DNA of 9,640 nucleotides, from the NCBI GenBank assembly GCA_964415885.1, contig CAYQCE010000080.1, forward strand, positions 1 to 9,640, given 5' to 3'. Below the pieces are notes generated by a model. That model searched no databases, was not told the DNA's origin, and saw nothing but the letters and a program-made list of their open reading frames with translations. Made by a program: the position numbers and the translations under genes. This document shows, one piece after another, positions 1 through 6,615 of the stretch (its first letter is position 1; the number at the start of each line of letters is the position of its first letter). Origin of the DNA: CAYQCE01 sp964415885 (GTDB lineage Bacteria > Zixibacteria > MSB-5A5 > JAABVY01 > JAHJOQ01).

Positions 1-65
1 TCAGTTGGGAGAGCGGTACGTTCGCAACGTACAGGTCGGCGGTTCGATCCCGCTCTGCTCCACCA
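1..65 (+). tRNA. tRNA-Ala (anticodon CGC), 3' part; 5' end outside the window
   Basis: The window opens inside the D arm. The anticodon stem (16-20 with 28-32, five Watson-Crick pairs) encloses the 7-base loop TTCGCAA, so the anticodon is CGC (23-25), which reads the alanine codon GCG. The T arm has loop TTCGATC, the discriminator base is A62 and CCA is encoded at 63-65. The acceptor 3' strand CTGCTCC has T at tRNA position 70. This is where the G3:U70 identity pair of alanine tRNAs is expected, but the partner G3 lies outside the window and cannot be seen. Confidence 0.95.
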
Positions 66-74
66 AGAGAATTG

Positions 75-100
75 AAGGGACCCTGACGAGGGTCCCTTTT
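75..100 (+). terminator. Intrinsic terminator after tRNA-Ala
   Basis: GGGACCC (77-83) and GGGTCCC (90-96) form a perfect 7-bp stem with a 6-base loop. Flanking AA/TT extend it to 9 bp, and it runs into TTTT at 97-100. It lies ten bases after the tRNA CCA end, so it closes the tRNA transcript. Confidence 0.9.
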
Positions 101-356
101 CACATTTTAGCCGAGTCGACTCCTGAAAACAGGCTGTTTACATTCTTCTCCATATTGAGATTTCAGCGCGGCAATGCCGCGGTTGATTGGATCGATCGCC
201 ATTCTCATTTGTAGCAGGCAGTGGTACTCTGAGTCGGTTTGACAGAGGCTCTTTTCGAGTGAATTGCGGTTTCATTTCCGTGAAGCTTGCAGAATCGGCG
301 CAGACGGATTATATTCCCGTGGCCCGCGATATGCGGGTGTAGAAAATTGAATGATA
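101..356. other. Gene-free stretch between tRNA terminator and SRP RNA
   Basis: No credible coding region is seen on either strand; the short open frames here run into the SRP RNA and have no supporting start. It holds two odd-centred dyads, AAACAG-G-CTGTTT (127-139) and CGCGGCA-A-TGCCGCG (167-181). It also holds a hairpin CCCGC-GATAT-GCGGG (323-337) and a candidate SRP RNA promoter. No known regulator site is recognised. Confidence 0.6.
287..315 (+). promoter_or_regulatory. Candidate promoter of the SRP RNA
   Basis: TTGCAG (287-292) and TATATT (310-315) are separated by exactly 17 bases. The -10 matches the sigma-70 consensus at 5 of 6 positions, the -35 only at 3. Transcription would start near 322, giving a 5' leader of about 35 bases with a small hairpin (323-337) before the mature SRP RNA. 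That would fit a processed precursor, as known for the Bacillus scRNA. Nothing better was seen closer to 357. Confidence 0.4.
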
Positions 357-627
357 TTCCCGTGCTAAGTGGGGAGCCAGCGGTGCCCTGTAACCCGGAA
401 TCCGCTATACCGGGACTGATGCCCACCCGAGGCTTGTCAGCAGTCGGCATGGTTCGGATAAGTGGTGTTGATGATCAGGTCCCGCGCAACTTGGGGCTGC
501 CGAAACCCGTCAGGTCCGGAAGGAAGCAGCGGTAGGCAGTTTCTCAAGTGTGATGCGGGGAAGCTTGGTCTGAGCTAACTGTCCGTTTCGTGTACGACCG
601 GCGGAGTCAGAGGTGGGTGCACGGGTA
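357..627 (+). ncRNA. ffs: Signal recognition particle RNA, long bacterial form with Alu domain
   Basis: The RNA core of the signal recognition particle, which binds Ffh and targets nascent membrane and secreted proteins to FtsY. The S-domain hallmark GTCAGGTCCGGAAGGAAGCA is at 509-528, with the GGAA tetraloop at 518-521. The 5' part (CCCGTGCTAAG, then the GGTGCCCTGTAACC block near 382-395) and the 3' part (GAGCTAACTG near 572-581, GGTGCACGGG near 616-625) match the Alu domain of the roughly 270-nt Bacillus-type scRNA. The ends pair as CCCGTGC (359-365) with GCACGGG (619-625). The exact ends are inferred from that closing helix. In Bacillus the gene is called scr. No intrinsic terminator follows, so transcription may continue into dnaX. 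Confidence 0.95.
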
Positions 628-691
628 GATTATTCTGCTGGATGGGAACAAAGTTATTGTGTGCGGGGCAAATTTCCACAATTATTGATTG

Positions 692-2362
692 ATGTCATAT
701 CTCGTATTGGCAAGAAAGCTCAGACCGCAGCGATTCGATGAAGTCGTCGCGCAGAGCCATATCACCGACACGCTAAAGAACGCGATCAAGTCGGACCGGA
801 TATCGCACGCTTATTTGTTCTGCGGAACGAGAGGTACGGGCAAGACAACGACCGCCCGCATCCTCGCGAAGGCGTTGAACTGCGAGAAGGGCCCGGCGCC
901 GGAGCCATGCAACGAGTGCACGAACTGCCGCGAGATATCGTCGTCGTCATCGATGGACGTTATCGAGATTGACGCTGCCTCGAACACCGGCGTGGACTCG
1001 ATCCGGGACTTGAGAGAAAACGCCCACTATTCACCTGCCAACAGCAAGTACAAGATATACATTATTGATGAGGTTCATCGGTTATCGGGTGCAGCGTTCG
1101 ACGCTCTTCTCAAGACGCTTGAGGAGCCTCCGAAACATGTCATTTTCGTGTTCGCGACTACGGAGCCGCACAATCTCCCGGCTACGATACTCTCGCGAAC
1201 TCAGAGATACGACTTCAGACGGATTCCGATGCCCGAGTTGATGGTTAGCCTTAAGAAAGCAGCCGATGGTGAGGGGATCAAGATATCGGAGGATGCTCTC
1301 ACGATGATCGCCCGCAAGGGGGATGGTTCTCTTCGGGATGCCCAATCTGTATTCGAGCAGATAATGGCCTATGCCGAGAGCGAGATTACGGTTGATCTGA
1401 TCGCGGATGCTCTCGGGCTCGTCGATCTGAACGTGATGTTCGAGCTGACCGACGCGATACACACGGGGGACAGCGGGAAGCTGATCGATCAGGTTGCGCG
1501 CCTTGTCGAGAGCGGTGCCGATATAGCTCAGGTGCTGGTCGATTTTCAGGAGCATCTCCGCAATCTGCTCATCACCCGCTCGGTGGAGGATGCATCGCAG
1601 TTCATCGAGGCTTCCGACCAGTATATCGAGCGATACAGCGAGCAACGGGACTTTTTCTCGGAGAGCGACCTTATGCGGATGGTCCGGGTCATCTCCGACC
1701 TGAGGCAGCAACTTAAGGAGGGCGCCGATCCGAGGATCTATCTTGAGATGGCGCTGATTCGGCTCGCCCGGATGGATCGCACCGCCACGCTTGCGGATGT
1801 GCTGAAGAAGCTCAACGAGCTGGGTCAATCCGGGGCTGCCGAATTCTCTTCCGACGATCCTGCGATGCAGCTTGACGACGTACAGAACGGTTCATCGGAA
1901 AAAAAAACTCTGACACTGGCCGGACGGAGTGAATCCGGGAAGGGAAATGAGGAATCGAAGCTCGATCTTTCGAGCTGGTCAGGGTTTCTGGGGGAGTTCG
2001 GTCGGGAGAGCGAGCTGCTCGCGAATCTCCTGAAGGAGGGAAAGCCTGATTTCGGAGAAGATGACCGGCTGAGATTGACATTCCCGAAGACATCCGGAGC
2101 ACGGACGATTCTGACCGGTGATAAGATGAAGGCACTCGAGGCAGTGCTCCGGAAGAGCTTTGGACGGTCGATCAGGGTGGAGCTGACATTCGACGAGAGC
2201 GATGTCGGAAATGGTATGAGTATGACTCTGGACCCGAGGTTCGATATGACTCCGGAACGTCTCTATGAGAAGAACCCGGAGATAAAGAAGATTGTTGAAA
2301 GATATGACGGGAAGATAACGAGTATCAAGAGAATAGATTCTGAAGGAGACTCTGATGGCTAA
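692..2362 (+). CDS. dnaX: DNA polymerase III subunits gamma/tau
   Basis: The clamp-loader ATPase of the replisome. It loads the beta clamp, and in its long tau form it tethers the polymerase cores. The 556-residue product has Walker A GTRGTGKT at 45-52, four zinc-site cysteines (C64, C73, C76, C79) and Walker B IYIIDEVH at 122-129. The sensor/arginine-finger segment is at 155-177 and reads SRT (168-170) where the family usually has SRC. A run of five serines follows the zinc module. A linker from about 385 leads to a C-terminal tail with little similarity I can name. An A9 tract at 1899-1907 (codons 403-406) could give a short gamma form by slippage. ATG 692 is chosen over the in-frame TTG at 689 because MSYLVLARKLRPQ is the family start. 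No good Shine-Dalgarno is visible. It overlaps ybaB by 8 bases. Confidence 0.97.
   Translation: MSYLVLARKLRPQRFDEVVAQSHITDTLKNAIKSDRISHAYLFCGTRGTGKTTTARILAKALNCEKGPAPEPCNECTNCREISSSSSMDVIEIDAASNTGVDSIRDLRENAHYSPANSKYKIYIIDEVHRLSGAAFDALLKTLEEPPKHVIFVFATTEPHNLPATILSRTQRYDFRRIPMPELMVSLKKAADGEGIKISEDALTMIARKGDGSLRDAQSVFEQIMAYAESEITVDLIADALGLVDLNVMFELTDAIHTGDSGKLIDQVARLVESGADIAQVLVDFQEHLRNLLITRSVEDASQFIEASDQYIERYSEQRDFFSESDLMRMVRVISDLRQQLKEGADPRIYLEMALIRLARMDRTATLADVLKKLNELGQSGAAEFSSDDPAMQLDDVQNGSSEKKTLTLAGRSESGKGNEESKLDLSSWSGFLGEFGRESELLANLLKEGKPDFGEDDRLRLTFPKTSGARTILTGDKMKALEAVLRKSFGRSIRVELTFDESDVGNGMSMTLDPRFDMTPERLYEKNPEIKKIVERYDGKITSIKRIDSEGDSDG
1899..1907 (+). promoter_or_regulatory. A9 slippage tract in dnaX, candidate gamma-form frameshift site
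   Basis: Nine consecutive A residues fall in codons GAA AAA AAA ACT, between the conserved ATPase/oligomerisation part and the tail. A -1 shift (or one extra A in the mRNA) adds NSDTGRTE and stops at TGA 1930-1932, giving about 413 residues. A +1 shift (or one A fewer) gives CTC TGA, stopping at 1911-1913. Thermus dnaX is known to make its short form by transcriptional slippage on an A9 run, and E. coli by ribosomal -1 shifting on A AAA AAG. A weak 5-bp hairpin (CCGGA 1920-1924 with TCCGG 1934-1938) lies downstream. No clear upstream Shine-Dalgarno-like stimulator is seen. Confidence 0.55.
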
Positions 2363-2678
2363 AGGCTTCGGCGACATTATGAAGCAGGTACAGAAGATGC
2401 AGGCGAAGATGGAGGAAGTCCAGGCCGAGCTCGCACAGGAACGTGTCGAAGGCACCGCCGGAGGCGGTATGGTCAAGGTCATTGCCAACGGCAAGCAGGA
2501 AATCGTTGAGGTCAAGATCGAGCCCGAGGTTGTGGACCCCGAAGATGTCGAAATGCTCGAAGATTTGATCGTCGCGGCGGTCAACCAGGCTCAGCAGAAC
2601 GCGCAGGAGATGGCTTCCGAGAAGATGGCATCCGTTACCGGCGGTCTGAATATTCCGGGTTTGAATCTGCCATTCTGA
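2355..2678 (+). CDS. ybaB: YbaB/EbfC family nucleoid-associated DNA-binding protein
   Basis: A small, homodimeric, nucleoid-associated protein that binds DNA with little sequence specificity. The 107-residue product has the family layout. An N-terminal amphipathic helix with alternating charge (about 1-35, KGFGDIMKQVQKMQAKMEEVQAE) is followed by a glycine turn (EGTAGGGMVKVIANGKQEI, about 32-50). Next come VKIEPEVVDPEDVEMLEDLIVAAVNQA and a C-terminal GLNIPGLNLPF. The length matches the family. AAGGAG (2343-2348) sits 6 bases before the ATG. The start lies inside the last codons of dnaX (8-base overlap), and the stop is one base before recR, so translation is probably coupled. dnaX-ybaB-recR is a widely conserved order. 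Confidence 0.95.
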   Translation: MAKGFGDIMKQVQKMQAKMEEVQAELAQERVEGTAGGGMVKVIANGKQEIVEVKIEPEVVDPEDVEMLEDLIVAAVNQAQQNAQEMASEKMASVTGGLNIPGLNLPF

Positions 2679-2679
2679 T

Positions 2680-3276
2680 ATGTTCAAATCGGCTAAATCA
2701 GTGGAACGGCTCGTTTCCGAGTTGTCGCGTCTTCCCGGAATCGGCCGGAAGACGGCGCAGAGACTTGCGTTCTGGATTCTGAAGATGAAGAAAGAGGACG
2801 CGAAACGTCTCGCTGCGGCCATCGTCGATGTCAAGGAGAAGGTGGTTCGCTGTTCCACGTGTTTCAATATCACCGAGAATGATCCGTGTGACATCTGCTC
2901 TGATGTCAAGCGTGACCAGACTACGATTTGCGTTGTCGAGGAAGCCAACGATATCCTCGCTCTCGAGAAAAGTGGTGAGTATCGGGGCGTGTATCATGTC
3001 CTTGAGGGCGCGTTATCCCCACTCGACGGTATCGGGCCGGATCAGATTCGCGCGCGCGAACTCATGAATCGTCTGAAAGATGATGTGACAGAACTGATAC
3101 TCGCTACCAATCCGAATGTCGAGGGTGAAGCTACCGCGGTTTACATTGCTAAGATGGTGAAGCCGCTGGGAATACGGGTCACACGTATAGCTCGAGGCCT
3201 CCCGATCGGCTCTGACCTCGAATACGCCGATCAGAATACGCTCTCCAAGGCGCTACAGGGACGACAGGAGTTTTGA
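2680..3276 (+). CDS. recR: Recombination mediator protein RecR
   Basis: RecR works with RecO (and RecF) to load RecA onto SSB-coated single-stranded DNA at gaps and stalled forks. The 198-residue product has the usual length and all domains. A helix-hairpin-helix (LSRLPGIGRKTAQRLAF, about 15-31) comes first, then a C4 zinc finger with C58, C61, C70 and C73. The Toprim domain starts at TTICVVEEANDI (81-92, acidic residues E87/E88) and includes LATNPNVEGEATAVYI (141-156). The conserved C-terminal ARGLPIGSDLEYAD (171-184) completes it. The ATG begins one base after the ybaB stop. The end of recR (CAGGAG) carries the Shine-Dalgarno for the next gene, so it is co-translated with its neighbours. 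Confidence 0.97.
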   Translation: MFKSAKSVERLVSELSRLPGIGRKTAQRLAFWILKMKKEDAKRLAAAIVDVKEKVVRCSTCFNITENDPCDICSDVKRDQTTICVVEEANDILALEKSGEYRGVYHVLEGALSPLDGIGPDQIRARELMNRLKDDVTELILATNPNVEGEATAVYIAKMVKPLGIRVTRIARGLPIGSDLEYADQNTLSKALQGRQEF

Positions 3277-4002
3277 TTGCCCGGCGCAGCCTCCCAACTC
3301 GATCTTCTGCTATCTCAGCACGGTCCGAGAATCCTGAATGACATTGTCTGCTGGGATATCGCTACCTGGAAGAAGGCAATCTACTTCTGGGAATCCAGAT
3401 TGCCACCGGATTTGTCTGGCAGAGTGCTCGAGGTTGGTTCAAATCGCGGAGGCTTGTCGCTCTATTTCGCCCTTCGCGGACTCGACGTCGTCTGCAGCGA
3501 CATCGAGAATCCCGAACCGTATGCCACCGCTCTACACGAGGCTTACGATGTTCGCGACAGAATAGACTACGCCAAAGCCGATGCTCTCGATTTGCCGTTC
3601 GAAGAGTCCGAGTTTGATCTTGTGTGCTACAAGTCAGTGCTCGGAGGAATCGGCAGAGATGGTCGATATGACCTTCAGAAGAGGGCAATCACGGAGATTC
3701 ACCGTGTGCTCAGACCGGGCGGCTATCTTCTGTTCGCGGAAAATCTGATCGCATCGCCCCTGCATCGATTTGTCAGAAGGCATTTTGTCAGATGGGGCTC
3801 ATCGTGGCGATATCTTAGTCTTCTTGAGCTCCACGAGCTTCTCGGAATTTTCTCAACTCACGAACTCAGAACTTTCGGCTTCGTTTCCGCCTTCGGCAGG
3901 TCCGAGCGTCTGAGGCGCATTCTTGCCGGCATGGACGGGCTGTTTCTGTCGCTCATCCCTGAAACTGCACGTTATGTCGCGACGGGGATTGCGAAAAAGT
4001 GA
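3277..4002 (+). CDS. Class I SAM-dependent methyltransferase, substrate unknown
   Basis: A 241-residue protein with a Rossmann-type SAM-binding fold of the Methyltransf_11/25 kind. Motif I is VLEVGSNRGGLSLYFA (50-65). The acidic residue after strand 2 is D75 (VVCSDIENP). DALDLPFEESEFDLV (102-116) matches the motif after strand 4, and EIHRVLRPGGYLLFAEN (140-156) is the typical post-motif strand and turn. The C-terminal part (157-241) is rich in arginine and aromatic residues and probably shapes the acceptor site; I cannot name the substrate. The start is TTG at 3277, directly after the recR TGA. AGGAG at 3266-3270 is 6 bases upstream and no nearby ATG fits, which supports TTG. It looks like the last gene of the dnaX operon, though its role need not be linked to recombination. 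Confidence 0.85.
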   Translation: MPGAASQLDLLLSQHGPRILNDIVCWDIATWKKAIYFWESRLPPDLSGRVLEVGSNRGGLSLYFALRGLDVVCSDIENPEPYATALHEAYDVRDRIDYAKADALDLPFEESEFDLVCYKSVLGGIGRDGRYDLQKRAITEIHRVLRPGGYLLFAENLIASPLHRFVRRHFVRWGSSWRYLSLLELHELLGIFSTHELRTFGFVSAFGRSERLRRILAGMDGLFLSLIPETARYVATGIAKK

Positions 4003-4365
4003 CCATTCAGTCCGGAATTGCGGTTGGTGAATCCGCTTAACCATATATATTGAACTTGCACCTGCCGCCAAAGCGACACTACACATTAGTAATAAATCCC
4101 CTTTCGTTGACTATCCCTCGCCGCCGTTGGTTCGTTGCTTTATTCTTTTGTTCCAGAGCGTTGCCGCTATGTGGCAATCGGGTGCGCGACGAAGTAGTCG
4201 ATTGGACAATCACTATCAATTGCGGGCACTGGTGTCTTGTTCCAGCCTACGAGTCTCAAGAGGCGTCGGCCGTCTTGAGGTGAGTGACATCCGATGTACA
4301 GATGGAGCGGCAGGCATTCCGGATCAAGTGGAGACTTTAACCTGCCGCTCGATTTTTCCTATGAC
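4003..4365. other. Structured gene-free region between convergent operons
   Basis: Short open frames here have no ribosome-binding site or recognisable protein. The plus strand is rich in hairpins: TTGCC-GCTATGT-GGCAA near 4159-4175, CTCAAGA...TCTTGAG at 4255-4279 (7 bp plus an inner GGC/GCC), and the long terminator stem at 4305-4350. ACCTGCCGC occurs at both 4060-4068 and 4340-4348, so both copies can pair with the single GCGGCAGG (4307-4314). A weak promoter-like pair, TTGGTG (4024-4029) and TATATT (4046-4051) with a 16-base spacer, would allow a roughly 300-nt RNA ending at 4357. A long 3' UTR of the methyltransferase operon is the simpler reading. Confidence 0.5.
4305..4357 (+). terminator. 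Intrinsic terminator, large loop, between convergent operons
   Basis: GAGCGGCAGG (4305-4314) pairs perfectly over 10 bp with CCTGCCGCTC (4341-4350), with a 26-base loop, followed by GATTTTT (4351-4357). The T tract serves plus-strand transcripts coming from the dnaX operon or from a separate RNA in 4003-4300. On the minus strand the same stem begins 15 bases after the pyrC stop but lacks a T tract. It could still protect or help end the pyr mRNA. Confidence 0.75.
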
Positions 4366-5679
4366 CTACATTGTCTGGTAGACTATCTTCCCATCCACGA
4401 TCGTCATTATCGCTCTGCCCGATAGCGTCTGACCGTCGAACGGCGTGTTCCGCGAGAGAGAGTAGAACTTGCCTGCATCGACTTTCCAGCTCTTTTCGGG
4501 ATCGATCACCGTTATGTCAGCGGGGTATCCCTTTTTGAGCTGCCCCATCTTCAGGTTCATCACGGATGCCGGCTGAGTGGACATTTTCAGCACCATCTCC
4601 GACCAGCTCAGAAGTCCCGGTTTGACGAGCTTTGTGATGACGATTCCGAGTGCGGTTTCGAGCCCGATTATGCCGTTCGGTGCGAGATCGAATTCGACAT
4701 CCTTAGCTTCGATGGAGTGCGGTGCATGGTCGGTTGCGATACAATCGATGGTACCGTCCTGAAGTCCCGCTATCACGGCCTCGACATCGGTTTGCGACCT
4801 AAGCGGCGGGTTCATTTTGAGATTCGTATCGAATCGCTCGGCGATGAGTTCATCAGTCAGCGTGAAGTGATGCGGCGTCGCTTCCGCGGTAACTTTGACC
4901 CCGCGTTTCTTGGCATCTCTGATCACATCGACAGCGCCCTTTGTTGACACGTGCGCGATATGTAGACGCGCTCCGACATAGCTCGCCAGCCGGACGTCGC
5001 GGGCGACACAGATTTCTTCAGATATCGGTGGATTGCCTTTTATTCCAATGACTGTCGAAGTGTAACCCTCGTTCATGTGGGTGCCTGCCGACAGAGACAA
5101 GTCCTCGGCATGCGATACTACGGCGATATCGAACATGCGGGAGTACTCGAGAGCCCGCTTCATCACGGCAGCTGATTCGACCGGCGAGCCGTCGTCGGTG
5201 ATAGCGACCGATCCGGCAGAAACGAGGTCGCCGATTTCGGCGAGTTCGCCGCCGCTTCGACCTTTCGTTATTGCGCCGATCGGAAAGACCTTGACCGGTG
5301 CCTCGGCGGCGCGGTCGAGCAGGAACTTAACAGTCTCCTGATTGTCGATCGGGGGAGTTGTGTTCGGCATGCAGCAGACCGCCGTAAATCCGCCGGCAGC
5401 CGCTGCCTGTGCGCCGGATACAACAGTCTCGGCATCCTCGTGGCCCGGCTCCCTGAGGTGGACGTGGATGTCTATCAGGCCTGGCGTTACGATCATACCC
5501 TCGGCCCATATCGCCTCACCTGATCCGTACTCTTTCAGATCTTTCTTTGACAAAAGCTGCGCGGTCTCGACATTGCTTATCCTGCCGTCTTCGAAATGTA
5601 CATCCGCCTTGCAGTCGAGCTTCGACTTCGGATCGATCACTCTCCCGCCGGCGATCACTTTCAAGTTCGTATTACTCAT
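4366..5679 (-). CDS. pyrC: Dihydroorotase, type I (PyrC)
   Basis: Zinc amidohydrolase that cyclises N-carbamoyl-L-aspartate to L-dihydroorotate, third step of UMP synthesis. The 437-residue product has the long type I architecture. Expected metal ligands are H72 and H74 (IDIHVHLREPG, 69-79), D162 or D163 (ITDDGSP), H190 (VVSHAED), H243 (HIAHVSTKG) and D317 (IATDHAPHS). The substrate motif CMPNTTPP is at 103-110. An aspartate takes the place of the carboxylated lysine of type II enzymes. The start is set at ATG 5679, not the upstream in-frame ATG at 5739. Residues from MSNTNLKVIAGGRVID match the family, and GGAGGAGGT stands about 10 bases upstream. The start overlaps the pyrB stop as ATGAGTAA, suggesting translational coupling. 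Related type I enzymes can form a complex with aspartate carbamoyltransferase; whether this one does is unknown. Confidence 0.95.
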   Translation of the reverse strand: MSNTNLKVIAGGRVIDPKSKLDCKADVHFEDGRISNVETAQLLSKKDLKEYGSGEAIWAEGMIVTPGLIDIHVHLREPGHEDAETVVSGAQAAAAGGFTAVCCMPNTTPPIDNQETVKFLLDRAAEAPVKVFPIGAITKGRSGGELAEIGDLVSAGSVAITDDGSPVESAAVMKRALEYSRMFDIAVVSHAEDLSLSAGTHMNEGYTSTVIGIKGNPPISEEICVARDVRLASYVGARLHIAHVSTKGAVDVIRDAKKRGVKVTAEATPHHFTLTDELIAERFDTNLKMNPPLRSQTDVEAVIAGLQDGTIDCIATDHAPHSIEAKDVEFDLAPNGIIGLETALGIVITKLVKPGLLSWSEMVLKMSTQPASVMNLKMGQLKKGYPADITVIDPEKSWKVDAGKFYSLSRNTPFDGQTLSGRAIMTIVDGKIVYQTM

Positions 5680-6607
5680 CTTCTTTCTTACCTCCTCCCG
5701 AGAGCAGGTAGAGAACCGACATTCGAATGGCGACGCCATTCGTGACCTGATCGAGTATAACGGAGTCGTCGCCGTCGGCGACCTCTGAGGATATCTCGAT
5801 CCCGCGATTCATCGGTCCCGGGTGCATAACTGTGTAGTTTTTGTTGAGGAGGCGCAGACGCTCCTTCGTTATACCGAACAGATTTCGGTATTCACGAAGT
5901 GATGGAAGCAGCCCAGCCTGCTGTCGCTCGAGCTGGAGGCGCAATACATTTACTACATCCGCACCGTCGAGTGCCTTGTTGATATTCGTGTAGACATCTA
6001 TGCCCATTTTCTCCGCCTCGACCGGTATTAGAGTGTTCGGTCCGCAGACAGCGACCGAAGCTCCCATTGTTTTAAGACCCCAGATGTTCGAGCGGGCGAC
6101 TCGCGAGTGGAGAATATCTCCGACGAGCACGACTCGGAGGCCATCGAACTTGCCATGCTTACGCCTTATAGAGAGCATATCGAGCAGTGCCTGTGTCGGA
6201 TGTTCGTGTGTACCATCGCCGGCGTTTATGACGCGAGAAGAGGAGAATTCGGTCAGGAATTTAGGCGCGCCGGAGCAGTTGTGGCGCATCACGATCATAT
6301 CAATCTTCATTGCCTCGATATTGCGGACCGTGTCTTTGAATGTCTCCCCCTTCGACACCGAGGATCCACTCGTGGCGAAATTCAGGACATCGGCCGAGAG
6401 CCGCTTCTCAGCCAGTTCGAATGAGAGCTTGGTTCTCGTGGAAGGTTCGTAGAAAAGGTTCAATACGGTCACGCCGCGCAATGTAGGGACCTTTTTGATA
6501 GGCCGATCGATAACTTCCCGGAAACTGTCGGCAGCGTTCAGTATGGACTCTATATCCTCTCTCTTCACACCCTCGAGACCGAGCAGATGCTTGAGTCCGA
6601 ATGCCAT
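5672..6607 (-). CDS. pyrB: Aspartate carbamoyltransferase catalytic subunit
   Basis: Joins carbamoyl phosphate and L-aspartate to N-carbamoyl-L-aspartate, the committed step of pyrimidine synthesis. The 311-residue product has the usual length. The carbamoyl-phosphate loop FYEPSTRTKLSFE is at 52-64 and the mobile-loop lysine K86 is in SVSKGET. The catalytic histidine motif is HEHPTQALLDML (134-145), followed by VGDILHSRVARSN (162-174) and the HPGPMNRG signature (262-269). No pyrI regulatory subunit is present nearby, as in organisms that control the operon through PyrR. The ATG is 8 bases after the pyrR stop with AGGTG just upstream. The 3' end overlaps pyrC by 8 bases. The C-terminal tail GGGKKEDE encodes the GGAGGAGGT used as the pyrC ribosome-binding site. 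Confidence 0.97.
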   Translation of the reverse strand: MAFGLKHLLGLEGVKREDIESILNAADSFREVIDRPIKKVPTLRGVTVLNLFYEPSTRTKLSFELAEKRLSADVLNFATSGSSVSKGETFKDTVRNIEAMKIDMIVMRHNCSGAPKFLTEFSSSRVINAGDGTHEHPTQALLDMLSIRRKHGKFDGLRVVLVGDILHSRVARSNIWGLKTMGASVAVCGPNTLIPVEAEKMGIDVYTNINKALDGADVVNVLRLQLERQQAGLLPSLREYRNLFGITKERLRLLNKNYTVMHPGPMNRGIEISSEVADGDDSVILDQVTNGVAIRMSVLYLLSGGGKKEDE

Positions 6608-6615
6608 TGTTCACC

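Noticed and set aside
239..267. TTGACA at 239-244 as a promoter
   Set aside because: No acceptable -10 box is found at 16-18 bases (AATTGC), and the likely SRP RNA start is too far downstream.
205..535. Small open frames on both strands at 205-535
   Set aside because: They overlap the SRP RNA, which has strong family sequence marks, and have no ribosome-binding sites.
1082..1828. Long open frame on the minus strand inside dnaX
   Set aside because: It lies fully antisense to a well-supported dnaX with intact motifs, has no recognisable domain, and is explained by codon bias of the real gene.
4107..4144. TTGACT at 4107-4112 as a promoter for an RNA
   Set aside because: The best -10-like TTTATT is about 26 bases away, outside usual spacing.
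4050..4381. Two overlapping small plus-strand frames after the methyltransferase
   Set aside because: There is no Shine-Dalgarno, composition is unlike the neighbouring proteins, and one runs through the terminator stem into pyrC.
5680..5739. Upstream ATG for pyrC adding 20 residues
   Set aside because: The extension lies wholly inside pyrB and is not part of the dihydroorotase fold. ATG 5679 has a strong GGAGGAGGT upstream.
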